The position numbers were made by a program, and so were the translations under genes. The notes beneath the pieces are model-generated. The model did not search any database. It worked only from the letters and a program-made list of their open reading frames with translations, and was not told where the DNA came from. Positions 44,469 to 52,328 of a stretch of 59,436 bases of DNA are shown in pieces. Source of the DNA: Pseudonocardia asaccharolytica DSM 44247 = NBRC 16224 (GTDB lineage Bacteria; Actinomycetota; Actinomycetes; Mycobacteriales; Pseudonocardiaceae); assembly GCF_000423625.1 (NCBI RefSeq), contig NZ_AUII01000028.1:1-59436 (forward strand), given 5' to 3'. How positions within the stretch are numbered: position 1 is the first letter of the stretch; every line of letters starts with the position of its first letter.

Positions 44469-44879
44469 TCAAGCGCTGGCCGCCGGGCCGGCGAGGATAC
44501 TGCACACCTCGTCACTCGCGCATTGCGCCGGGTCGGTGGTGGCGGCGCGGCGTTGCAGGCGCCGTAGGACGTCGCGGGCTTGGGCGAGCTCGGTCAGGCG
44601 CTGCTCGATCTGGGCCAAGTGCTGGTCGATCAGGTCGGTGACATGCCGGCAGGGGACCAGCCCGCCATCGCGGATCGCCAGGACGCCGCGAATCTCGGCG
44701 AGGGTGAGACCTGCGGCCTGGGCGTCGCGGATGAACCCCAATCGGGCGACGGCCCCCTCGGGGTAGTCGCGGTAGCCGGCCGAGGTGCGGGGCGGCTCGG
44801 ACAGCAGCCCGGCCTCTTCGTAGAACCGGACGGTCTTGGCGGTCACCCCGCCTCGTTGGGCGAGCACTCCGATGCGCAT
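44469..44879 (-). CDS. MerR-family metal-type regulator
   Basis: 136 aa. N-terminal HTH MRIGVLAQRGGVTAKTVRFY, EEAGLLSEPPR; dimerisation helix; metal-type Cys at 77, 120 and 126, suggesting a thiophilic metal such as Hg, Cu or Pb rather than an organic ligand. It is divergent from a thioredoxin-like gene, with a typical MerR promoter between them. The C-terminal stop codon lies in GACGTCAAGC, the same 14-base string that ends the TnpB element at 364-377. Confidence 0.9.
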   Translation of the reverse strand: MRIGVLAQRGGVTAKTVRFYEEAGLLSEPPRTSAGYRDYPEGAVARLGFIRDAQAAGLTLAEIRGVLAIRDGGLVPCRHVTDLIDQHLAQIEQRLTELAQARDVLRRLQRRAATTDPAQCASDEVCSILAGPAASA

Positions 44880-44894
44880 CCCTGCAGCTTACGC

Positions 44895-44926
44895 TTGACC
44901 TTCCAGCGCACTGGAATCTCTACCGT
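44895..44926 (+). promoter_or_regulatory. MerR-type promoter/operator
   Basis: TTGACC (44895-44900) and TACCGT (about 44921-44926) are separated by the over-long ~20-bp spacer typical of MerR targets. The spacer holds the dyad TTCCAG-CGCA-CTGGAA (44901-44916). It reads toward the thioredoxin-like gene, 43 bp away. Confidence 0.8.
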
Positions 44927-44968
44927 CCATGGTGAGCACCACACGCTGCCCAGGACCAGGAGGCGACC

Positions 44969-45280
44969 GTGCTGGAACTGACCGTGCTGACCGTGCCGGA
45001 CTGCCCGAACGAGGCTGTCCTGCGCGAGCGGCTCACCCAGGCCCTCACCGGGCGCCCGGCCGTGTCGATCACCCACCACCTGATCGGCAACGAGGCGGAC
45101 GCGGCCCGGCTGGAGATGCACGGCTCCCCAACCCTGCTGATCAACGGGGTCGACGTCTTCGCCCCGCCGAACACCCCGGCCAGCCTCTCCTGCCGCCTCT
45201 ACCACGACGAGACCGGCCCGACCGGCGGCGCCCCTTCGGTGACAGCCCTGCGCGAGGCGCTCCGGCACGACGCCGGATGA
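44969..45280 (+). CDS. Thioredoxin-like protein under MerR control
   Basis: 103 aa. LTVLTVPDCPNEAVLRERLT has a single Cys in place of CxxC, HGSPTLLINGVDVF contains the thioredoxin cis-Pro, and SLSCRLYHDETG has another Cys. Such proteins are often annotated as alkylmercury-lyase-like beside MerR genes. AGGAGG lies five bases before GTG 44969. It may handle thiol-bound metal; catalysis is unproven. Confidence 0.82.
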   Translation: MLELTVLTVPDCPNEAVLRERLTQALTGRPAVSITHHLIGNEADAARLEMHGSPTLLINGVDVFAPPNTPASLSCRLYHDETGPTGGAPSVTALREALRHDAG

Positions 45281-45315
45281 CATTGTCGACAACGAAGCAA
45301 AGGATGAGCCACCAT

Positions 45316-45719
45316 TCACCGACACGGCTCTTCACCTCCCTCGAGGGTGCCTTCGACGATGAGTTCGCGCAGGAACTCATCGAAGGCGCCGAACATGTGG
45401 AACTGCAGGCGCCCCGAAGGCGTGGAGGTGTCGATGCCCTGCTTGAGCGCCAGCAGGTCGACCTCGCGCTCACGGAGTAGGGCGGCCAGGTCGAGCAGGT
45501 GCCTCAAGGAACGTGTGGCGCGGGACAATCGGGTGATGACGAAGGTGTCCCCCCCGGCCGCAAGTAATCCAGAGCCTTGTCGAGTTCGGGACGGCGGTCG
45601 ATCTTCCCGGACGCCTTATCAATGAAGATCCGATCGCATCCGGCGGCCGTGAGAGCGTCGTGCTGGCTTTCGGGATTCTGATCGCGAGTGGAGACGCGTC
45701 CGTAGCCGATCCCGCTCAC
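45316..45719 (-). pseudogene. Serine recombinase N-terminal part, frameshifted and truncated
   Basis: IGYGRVSTRDQNPESQHDAL has the catalytic Ser; after DYLRPGG a run of seven G (about 45548-45554) shifts the frame, and the continuation reads LSRATRSLRHLLDLAALLRE, GIDTSTPSGRLQFHMFGAFD, EFLRELIVEGT. It ends at 45316 before the DNA-binding domain. Confidence 0.85.
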
Positions 45720-45799
45720 CGCGGCAGTGTCTCATAAAGGGCCATGCCGTGGAGTAACGAAACATAGTTTTCGTACGCGAATTTTGAGACGCTATTTCG

Positions 45800-46115
45800 C
45801 TAGCGCTCCGTATGGACGAGCTGCACCTTGGCCAGGATCTCGCCCGCGGTGGCCGTCCATTCGAATGGCTTGGGATTTGCGTTCCACTGCTCGATGTAGT
45901 CGCGGATCTGCCGGACAAGAACCTTGACCGAGCTGAACGAGCCACGACGAATGGACTGTCGGGTGATAACCGAGAACCAGGTCTCGATCTGATTCAACCA
46001 GGGCGACCCGACCGGAGTGAAGTGGAAGTGCACGTGCGAGTTCTTTCCAGCCAGGCCATCACGTCCGGCGTGGTGTGGATCGAAAGGTTATCCAGCATAC
46101 CAGTACAACGACGTC
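45800..46115 (-). pseudogene. IS630-family transposase C-terminal remnant (second type)
   Basis: FTPVGSPWLNQIETWFSVIT and RQSIRRGSFSSVKVLVRQIR, DYIEQWNANPKPFEWT are the end of an IS630-type transposase unlike the one at 43.7 kb. Upstream, LDNLSIHTTPDVMAWLE (catalytic Asp) can be read after one shift. Lower GC than the surroundings suggests a different origin. Confidence 0.85.
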
Positions 46116-46146
46116 AACCGTAGAACGATACGCAGCACTATGGGCG

Positions 46147-46284
46147 CTGACCTGCAGTTCTCAACTTTTAGGGCCCGCGCGGATTGATCACAGCGTGATC
46201 GCGGCCGGGCCCAGGACGGTTTCGGGGTCCGGCGTCCCGGTCGTTTCGCGCAGTATCCAAGGTTTTAGGGGTCTGACCTGCAGT
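46147..46284. repeat. 12-bp direct repeat CTGACCTGCAGT flanking 114 bp
   Basis: Exact copies at 46147-46158 and 46273-46284, each near a TTTTAGGG string (46167 and 46263 areas). They lie between IS630 debris and a decayed region. They could be a target-site or recombination scar. Confidence 0.55.
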
Positions 46285-46585
46285 GATGTCGCTGTTCGGT
46301 CAGCCGTTGGCCTGGAGCGCGGCGAAGTCGGCGTGGGCTTGCTCGACGGCCTCAGGGTCGCGTGATAGATGCTGGCCAGGCTCGGGTTGCGCACCTTGCG
46401 CTGGCCCGGGGGGACGGGGCTGATCATGGCAAGCGCTTCCGGCGGATCGTCCACCGAGCCGGGCCGGTTTCTCGACGATCTCGAAGTCGGCGTCCGGTTC
46501 GCGGTACATGCCGCAGCCGGTGCAGGCGTGCGGCAGGGCGGGATGGGCTGGCTTACCCGGCCCGAATGTCCACGGTGGATGCTGC
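46285..46585 (-). pseudogene. Decayed ORF region, identity unknown
   Basis: Minus-strand pieces with real-looking composition occur in changing frames: CTGCGMYREPDADFEIVEKP, then PPGQRKVRNPSLASIYH, then DPEAVEQAHADFAALQANG and stop. They fit one gene with two frameshifts and a CxxC near its start. I cannot name it. Confidence 0.3.
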
Positions 46586-46903
46586 TCAGGCGATCGCCGC
46601 GATGTCGCCGTCGTCGAAGTAGATGGACTGGTGGAGCCGGCCGCCGAGGGCGGCGGCGTAGCGGGCGAGCACGTCGTGTCCGGAGACCCTGCCTCGTTCG
46701 ATCTGAGACACCCGCCCCTTCGTGACCCCCATTCGATCGGCCACCTCCTGCTGGGTGAGGCCCCGGCGACGCCTGATCTCGGCAAGACGCCGGCCGCGGA
46801 CCGGGGCGAGCAGTTCCTCCTTCCCGGCCTGCACGGCCTGCTCGCCGCCGGCCCGCTCGACGTGCGCCGCGCGCACGTCGCTCCACCGCGTGTAGCTGGT
46901 CAT
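46586..46903 (-). CDS. XRE-family antitoxin (HigA-like)
   Basis: 105 aa. After an N-terminal segment (SYTRWSDVRAAHVERAGG) the HTH reads RRLAEIRRRRGLTQQEVADR, MGVTKGRVSQIERG. The ATG overlaps the toxin stop (ATGA, 46900-46903), so the toxin gene comes first, as in HigBA and mycobacterial Rv2022c-Rv2021c-like modules. It neutralises the toxin and probably represses the pair. Confidence 0.87.
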   Translation of the reverse strand: MTSYTRWSDVRAAHVERAGGEQAVQAGKEELLAPVRGRRLAEIRRRRGLTQQEVADRMGVTKGRVSQIERGRVSGHDVLARYAAALGGRLHQSIYFDDGDIAAIA

Positions 46904-47265
46904 CGCTCGCCCTCCTCCTCGGCTCGACGTTGTTTCAGGTAGACCTCGTAGCGTTGCTCGGCGAGCGGGATCGCCTGCCGGTACCAGCTTCTCCACTGCC
47001 CGGCCTTGTCCCCGGCGACCAGCAGGATGCTGGAGCGCCACGGATCAAAGGCGAACAGGATCCGCACCGTTCCCGGCCGCAACTCCTTCAGGTTCTGGAT
47101 CCTGGAGCCGGCGATCGTGTCGACGAGCGGGCGGCCCAGGGCCGGGCCGCCCGCGGCCAGCGCATCGATGGCCTGCACGACCCGCGCGTGGGTCGGCTCA
47201 TCGAGCCGGTCGATCCACTCGAGCACCTCGTCGACGAGGTACACCTCCCACTCGTCGGCGACCAC
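46900..47265 (-). CDS. RelE/HigB-type toxin
   Basis: 121 aa. EVYLVDEVLEWIDRLDEPTH, LGRPLVDTIAGSRIQNLKEL, RPGTVRILFAFDPWRSSILL and AGDKAGQWRSWYRQAIPLAE form the RelE-superfamily fold typical of HigB toxins that cut mRNA at the ribosome. GTG 47265 is chosen because a -10 box lies exactly where a leaderless transcript would start there. The antitoxin follows with a 4-bp overlap. Confidence 0.88.
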   Translation of the reverse strand: MVADEWEVYLVDEVLEWIDRLDEPTHARVVQAIDALAAGGPALGRPLVDTIAGSRIQNLKELRPGTVRILFAFDPWRSSILLVAGDKAGQWRSWYRQAIPLAEQRYEVYLKQRRAEEEGER

Positions 47266-47278
47266 GCCGTCGAGTATA
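47265..47278 (-). promoter_or_regulatory. -10 box TATACT, probable leaderless start for the toxin
   Basis: On the minus strand TATACT (47278-47273) is followed by 7 nt and the GTG at 47265. Transcription starting 7-8 nt after a -10 box would begin at the GTG itself. No ribosome site is present. Confidence 0.6.
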
Positions 47279-47409
47279 GCAAAAGCTAAACCAGCCTCTG
47301 GGGATCCCGCGCGGCGGCCGCTCATGGAGCGAGGCCCGCCGCTGGGGTGGGAGGTGCGTGCCGAGGAGCCGGCACGGAGTGCGTCACGGGGGCGCGGCAG
47401 CGACCGTGG

Positions 47410-47727
47410 CTACGGGGCCGGCGCGGGTCCGGGTGGCTTGCCCAGGTGCCGGTAGGTGGTGGGGCGGGGGACGCCGAACTCGGCGGCGATCTCGGCCACG
47501 GTGTAGCGGCGCTTGCCGTCGGGCCCGGTCTCGTCGTACATCTGCCGGGCCAGCGCGACCTGGCGGGGGCCGAGCTTGGGTTTCTGACCGCCGGTTCGGC
47601 CGCGGGCGCGGGCCGCGGCCAGCCCGTCGAGGATGCGTTCGGACATCAGGGCGTGTTCGAATTCGGCGATGGCGCCGAGGATGTGGAAGAACATCCGGCC
47701 CACCGCGGTGGAGGTGTCGATGCCCAT
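47410..47727 (-). pseudogene. Serine recombinase C-terminal half
   Basis: GIDTSTAVGRMFFHILGAIA, EFEHALMSERILDGLAAARA, RGRTGGQKPKLG and the C-terminal HTH VAEIAAEFGVPRPTTYRHLG are a resolvase from its long helix to the end. The catalytic domain is missing. The shared helix region differs from the 45.3-kb recombinase, so they are two different genes. Confidence 0.85.
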
Positions 47728-47867
47728 CTTCCCGAGATGTCTCGTGAACGATCGATTCCGGACAAGATCGATAACGATCCGCGGCGAGTTCCGGCCGCGA
47801 AGTCACCCCAGCCTTCGCGGGCTGCCTGTGCAGAACCGCTCGGTTGGGGCTCATGACACGTTTCTTA

Positions 47868-47947
47868 CCGGCATCCCTTCTTGCATACCGGATGGCCGCG
47901 GGGATCTCGCTCAGCGGGTAGGTCCGGTCGACGACCGGGGTCACCAT
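47868..47947 (-). pseudogene. Zinc-type dehydrogenase C-terminal scrap
   Basis: [20 protein letters not shown] is the end of a quinone-oxidoreductase-like MDR protein. Only these ~25 residues remain, between the recombinase half and the TetR gene. Confidence 0.6.
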
Positions 47948-47967
47948 GCCGGACTCGATGAAGCTCG

Positions 47968-48629
47968 GTGAGGACGATCGCGGAGTCCCGAGCTCGGCTG
48001 AACCGGGATCGGGTGCTGCGCGCTGCCATCGCCCTTGCCGATGCGACGGGGATCGAGTCGCTCACCATGCGAAAGCTCGGCGTGGAACTGGGCGTCGAGG
48101 CGATGTCGCTGTACAACCACGTGGCCAACACGGGCGATCTTCTCGACGGCATGATCGACGCCGTCTTCGCCGAGATCGAGCTGCCTCCCGGCGGAACCGA
48201 CCGGAGGACGGCCATGCGGCAGCGGGCGATCTCGGTCCGCGAGGTCCTGTCGCGCCACCGCCGGGCGACCGGGCTGATGGAATCGCACACCACGCCCGGC
48301 CCGGCAACGCTGCGGCACCGTGGCGCGGAGATCGGAACGTTGCGGGGAGCGGGGTTCTCGATCGAGTTGGCCGCCCACGCGTTCTCCGTCCTGGGCAGCT
48401 ATATCTACGGATTCGCCCTGCAGGAGGCGAGCCTGCCGTTCGACACCACGGAGGAGACGGCCGAGGTCGCGCAGACGATTCTGGCGCGACTGTCCTCCGG
48501 CGAGTACCCCCATCTCGCCGGAGGACAGTCAAGCGGGTCCTTGCGCCCGGCTACGACTACGGCAACGAGTTCGCGTTCGGACTCGACCTGATCCTCGACG
48601 GCCTCGAGCGGGCCCGCCACGCGACCTGA
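47968..48629 (+). pseudogene. TetR/AcrR regulator with late frameshift
   Basis: The HTH ([40 protein letters not shown]) and most of the TetR_C domain are intact up to [10 protein letters not shown] near 48525. Two extra bases (in GCCGGAGGACAGTCAAG) shift the frame; the true end reads [31 protein letters not shown] and stops at 48629. The in-frame product would carry a foreign tail to 48591. The DNA-binding part could still work. Confidence 0.82.
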
Positions 48630-48785
48630 GCACACTCACCGCCGATCCGTAGGCGGCCGGTCGGTCGCCGAAGGAGCCGCCGTTCGGCCCAGTACCCGTT
48701 GCGCCGAGGAACCGCTCGCCCGGGCGGGCCTACCGTGGCCGCTCGACACCGGATGACACCGAGCCGCACCGCCGGAAGGATCGAG

Positions 48786-49355
48786 ATGGCCCACCGTCGT
48801 TCCGCGCGCCTGGTCCTGGCCGCCGGCTCGGCCTGCCTGGTGCTGCTTGGGGCCTGCGGCACGGACGAACCCGCCGGCCCGGCACCGGCGACGACGGCAC
48901 CGCCCGCGGCCCACCAAGGGCCGCAGGGGCAGCAAGGGCCGCAGGGGCACCAAGGGGACCAAGGGGACCATGGGCACCACGGCGGCGGTGGTCTGGAGCT
49001 GTGGGCGACGCAGACGGCGACGCTGGGAACCATCGTCCTCGACGGAAACGGCCGGATCCTCTACCGCTCCGACGCCGACACCAACGACCCGCCGACGTCC
49101 CGCTGCGCCGGCGAATGCACCCACAAATGGGTGCCGGTCATGCTGCCGGACGGTGCGGAGCCGGTGCTGCTCGGGGTCGAGCCCGCAAAGGTCGGGACGA
49201 TCCGCCGAGGCGACGGCACGACCCAGGTCACGCTCGGCGGGTGGCCGCTCTACACGGTCGCCGGCGATCCGGGCGACCACGACGGGGCCGGCGCCAACGG
49301 TGCCGACGGGACCTGGTTCGCCGTCACGCCGACGGGGGACAAGGCGAGGCCGTGA
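48786..49355 (+). CDS. Lipoprotein with collagen-like repeat and PF03640-type domain
   Basis: 189 aa. Signal peptide with lipobox LLGAC (Cys about residue 24), so it is anchored outside the membrane. A low-complexity linker follows: HQGPQGQQGPQGHQGDQGDH, Gly-X-Y triplets rich in Gln and His. The C-terminal domain has TLGTIVLDGNGRILYRSDAD, CAGECTHKWVPVMLPDG and GGWPLYTVAGD, the secreted-repeat lipoprotein family (PF03640/COG4315). ATG 48786 follows GGAAGGA. Function is unknown; His clusters might bind metal. Confidence 0.85.
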   Translation: MAHRRSARLVLAAGSACLVLLGACGTDEPAGPAPATTAPPAAHQGPQGQQGPQGHQGDQGDHGHHGGGGLELWATQTATLGTIVLDGNGRILYRSDADTNDPPTSRCAGECTHKWVPVMLPDGAEPVLLGVEPAKVGTIRRGDGTTQVTLGGWPLYTVAGDPGDHDGAGANGADGTWFAVTPTGDKARP

Positions 49356-49476
49356 CGCCGGTCGGTCCGCGCTCGGATTCGACACCAGGGTCGGATGATC
49401 ATGATGCGGGGAGCCCGTCAGGTCGAGCGCGCCGATCGCCGGCCCTCTCGTTGCGCCCGGCAGGATTCGGACCACC

Positions 49477-51027
49477 TCAGCTGCGGTGCAGGGCGGGTTG
49501 CCCGTTCTCGATCACGAACGAGGCGCGGGTCTCGACCGGTGCGCCGGGCCGGGAGACGTACGGAACGACCCGGAAGTCCGCCCGGATCTCGCGGTCCTGA
49601 ATGGCGGCCCGCAGGTAACCGCGGCGGTTGTGGTGGAAGCGGATATGGGGGTTGTCGGCCAGGATCGCGGCGGTCGTCGGTTCGGTCTCCGAACCGTCGC
49701 CTTCCGAGGTGATCGAGGTCGACACGAGCTCGGCGGCAATGGTCGCCGAGGCCGGGTCGTCGAAGCGCTCCTTGACCTCCGCCGCGCAGTGCCGGTGCAT
49801 GTCGCCGGTGAGGATCACACTGTTGCGCGCACGGGAGTCCCGCAGCGCCGCGACGAGCCGCTCCCGGCTGCCGACGTAGCCGTCCCAGGCGTCCGGGTTG
49901 AAGCCGCGCCCGGCGCCCGGCCGCACATCGAGCTGGGTGAAGAACACCTGCTGGCCCAGGAGGTTCCAACGGGCGCTCGAGCTGCGCAGCCCGTCGAGCA
50001 GCCACGACTCCTGTTCGCCACCCGTGATCGACCGGCTCGGGTCGGTGCGCCCGGGGCAGTCGGAGCCGAACCGTCCGCCGCAGGGTTGATCACTGCGGTA
50101 CTGGCGGGTGTCGAGCAGGAAGAAGCTGGCCAGGTTCCCCCAGTCGACCCGTCGGTAGAGCTGTAGGTCGATGCCCCGGGTCGCCGAGATGCGCCGCAGC
50201 GGCATGTTCTCGTGGAACGCCTGGAACGCGGCCGCCCGCCGGGCGAGGAAATCGGGCTGTGGCATCTCGGGGATCTCGTCGGCCCAGTTGTTGTCCAGCT
50301 CGTGGTCGTCCCACACCGCCAACCACGGGGCGGCGGCGTGCGCGGCCTGCAGGTCCGGGTCGGTCTTGTACTGGGCGTACCGCTGCCGGTAGTTGCCCAG
50401 GGTGACCGTCTCCGGTCCGGCATGATCGCGGACGTTGCCGTCGGGCGCCACATAGTCCTGCGCGGCGTGCTCGTACCGGTAGTCACCGAGGTGCAGCACG
50501 AGGTCCGGATGCTCCTGCGCGAGGTGCCGGTACGCGGTGAAGTAACCGTGCTCGTACTGCGCGCAGGACGCGACGCACATCGTGAGCGTGCCGGCATGCG
50601 CGCCGGGACCGGGGGCCGTGCGGGTCCGGCCGACCGGGGACTGGTACGACCCGGTGCGGAACCGGTAGAAGTACTCCCGCCCCGGTGCCAGCCCCTCGAG
50701 CTCCACGTGCACGCTGTGCGCCGACTCGCGAACGGCCGTCTCGGTCCCGCGCCGGTGCACCCGGCGGAACGACTCGTCGACGGCCAGCTCCCACTCCACC
50801 TCGACCGGACCCGGACCCATCCCCCCGAACCCGTCCTCGGCCAGCGGGTTCGGCGCAAGCCGGGTCCACAGCACGACGCCGGATGCGCTCGGCTCACCGG
50901 ACGCGACCCCGACCGTGAACGGGTCCGTCGGCCGAGGTCGGGCGCACCCCGGCAGCGCGCCGCTCACGAGCAGCGCTCCTAGACCCGCGGCACCGTTCCG
51001 GAGCAGGCTCCGGCGGCTGATCAACAC
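49477..51027 (-). CDS. phoD: PhoD-type alkaline phosphatase, Tat-exported
   Basis: 516 aa. The N-terminus ISRRSLLRNGAAGLGALLVS is a twin-arginine signal, followed by a lipobox-like ALPGCA. The PhoD N-terminal domain (PFTVGVASGEPSASGVVLWT) and the metallophosphatase domain (CVASCAQYEHGYFTAYRHLA, VLHLGDYRYE, AVWDDHELDNNW, LTGDMHRHCAAEV) are complete. It releases phosphate from mono- and diesters outside the cell using Ca/Fe. The start is GTG 51027; GTG 51036 is equally weak. It stands alone; no Pho box was identified. Confidence 0.92.
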   Translation of the reverse strand: MLISRRSLLRNGAAGLGALLVSGALPGCARPRPTDPFTVGVASGEPSASGVVLWTRLAPNPLAEDGFGGMGPGPVEVEWELAVDESFRRVHRRGTETAVRESAHSVHVELEGLAPGREYFYRFRTGSYQSPVGRTRTAPGPGAHAGTLTMCVASCAQYEHGYFTAYRHLAQEHPDLVLHLGDYRYEHAAQDYVAPDGNVRDHAGPETVTLGNYRQRYAQYKTDPDLQAAHAAAPWLAVWDDHELDNNWADEIPEMPQPDFLARRAAAFQAFHENMPLRRISATRGIDLQLYRRVDWGNLASFFLLDTRQYRSDQPCGGRFGSDCPGRTDPSRSITGGEQESWLLDGLRSSSARWNLLGQQVFFTQLDVRPGAGRGFNPDAWDGYVGSRERLVAALRDSRARNSVILTGDMHRHCAAEVKERFDDPASATIAAELVSTSITSEGDGSETEPTTAAILADNPHIRFHHNRRGYLRAAIQDREIRADFRVVPYVSRPGAPVETRASFVIENGQPALHRS

Positions 51028-51100
51028 ATCGCCCACACCAGGCAACCAGGCCACTCTGTTCGTCGGGTCCGCGCTCCCGGCAGCAGGTCCGGACCGTGTC

Positions 51101-52060
51101 TCACTGGCGCGCGGCGCCCCGGTTCGATGCCCGGGCGGTCCCCTCGGCCAGCTCTGCCACCACCGCTGCGGCGGGCTGGACCGCTCGGATTGCGGCCACA
51201 CCGCGGCCGGCGTACATGCACATGGCTTCCGGCTCGCCCTCCACCTGAGCCAGCGGAGGGATCCCGGCAAATGCCAGGATCTTGTTCGCGCCGAGCCGTG
51301 CGATGACCTGACCCTTGCGGAGCTCGGCGGCATGGATGGAGCCACGCAGCACTCCATGGTGCGACGGGCAAAGCGGGCAGTCGATCGAGAACCGGTCGGT
51401 TTCCACGGCGTCTTCTGCTTGGGCGGTGATGAGGGCTTGTTGATAGCGAGGGTGGGCTCCGGACTCCTCGGTGGCGATGAAGCGGGTGCCTACCCGCACA
51501 CCGTCAGCGCCGGCAGCCATCACCCGCTCGACGTCCTCGGTCCCGCCGATGCCGCCCGCCCCGAGCACGGGGACGTCGAGTTCCTGCAGGCATGCCTCTA
51601 GGAGCGGCATCAGCGCGCTGCGCCCGTCGTGGTGGCCGCCGGCTTCGACTCCCTGGGCGGTCACCAGGTCGCATCCGGCGCCCACCGCTGCTCGGGCACT
51701 CTCTATGGACCCGACCTGCCAGCCGGCGAGGGCGCCGCCCTGGTGGGCCAGTTCGACGAGTTCGGGGTCGGGGGGACCCCAGAAGAAGTCGATGACCCGG
51801 CACCGCCGAGCGGCGAGCTCGAGCGTTGGGCGATCGAAGAGCGGGATGAGCACGTTGAGCGCCAGAGCCCCGGAAGTCTCCTCGGGCAGAGACCCGCATG
51901 CCGCTTCCACCTCGGCTGCGGGGTGCAAAGCGTGCAGGGTCCCCAGCCCGCCCGCCGCCGCGACGGCAAGAGCCAGACCGGGCGGGGAGATAGGACCCAT
52001 CGGCGCTTGCTGGATCGGAATCGAGCAACCGACGAGCCTGGTGAAGCGGGTCTCGACCAT
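51101..52060 (-). CDS. Nitronate monooxygenase
   Basis: 319 aa FMN TIM barrel: PIQQAPMGPISPPGLALAVA, AQGVEAGGHHDGR (catalytic His region), VLGAGGIGGTEDVERVMAAG and DGVRVGTRFIATEES. It oxidises alkyl nitronates such as propionate-3-nitronate and protects central metabolism. ATG 52060 has AAGGAGA six bases upstream. The following 268 bp to the restriction genes hold no supported feature. Confidence 0.9.
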   Translation of the reverse strand: MVETRFTRLVGCSIPIQQAPMGPISPPGLALAVAAAGGLGTLHALHPAAEVEAACGSLPEETSGALALNVLIPLFDRPTLELAARRCRVIDFFWGPPDPELVELAHQGGALAGWQVGSIESARAAVGAGCDLVTAQGVEAGGHHDGRSALMPLLEACLQELDVPVLGAGGIGGTEDVERVMAAGADGVRVGTRFIATEESGAHPRYQQALITAQAEDAVETDRFSIDCPLCPSHHGVLRGSIHAAELRKGQVIARLGANKILAFAGIPPLAQVEGEPEAMCMYAGRGVAAIRAVQPAAAVVAELAEGTARASNRGAARQ

Positions 52061-52328
52061 GGCAGTCTCCTTGTCCGAGAGATCCGAGACTTTGGGCCAG
52101 GATGGTCGCCTCCCGCGGCTGGCAATAGCCCCCGCCTGAGGAGTGACCGCAGCCTCGGTCGGGTGTGGGAAAGAGGGCGAAGCGGTTGTCAAAGGGGGAC
52201 GACGAATCGTCACGGGTGGCTCGAACAGACGAGCGCCACCCGTCTGGGTGGTGAAGACGTCCTGCGTCCTCCCATACCGCCACGTCCGGTTGCGGTCGCT
52301 GTAGGCGAGCGCGGGCGAGTTCCGCGCG

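Noticed and set aside
48521..48537. GGAGGACAGTCAAGCG resembling the IS right end at 364-377
   Set aside because: The TetR reading frame explains it: removing two bases gives the normal protein end, so the likeness is by chance.
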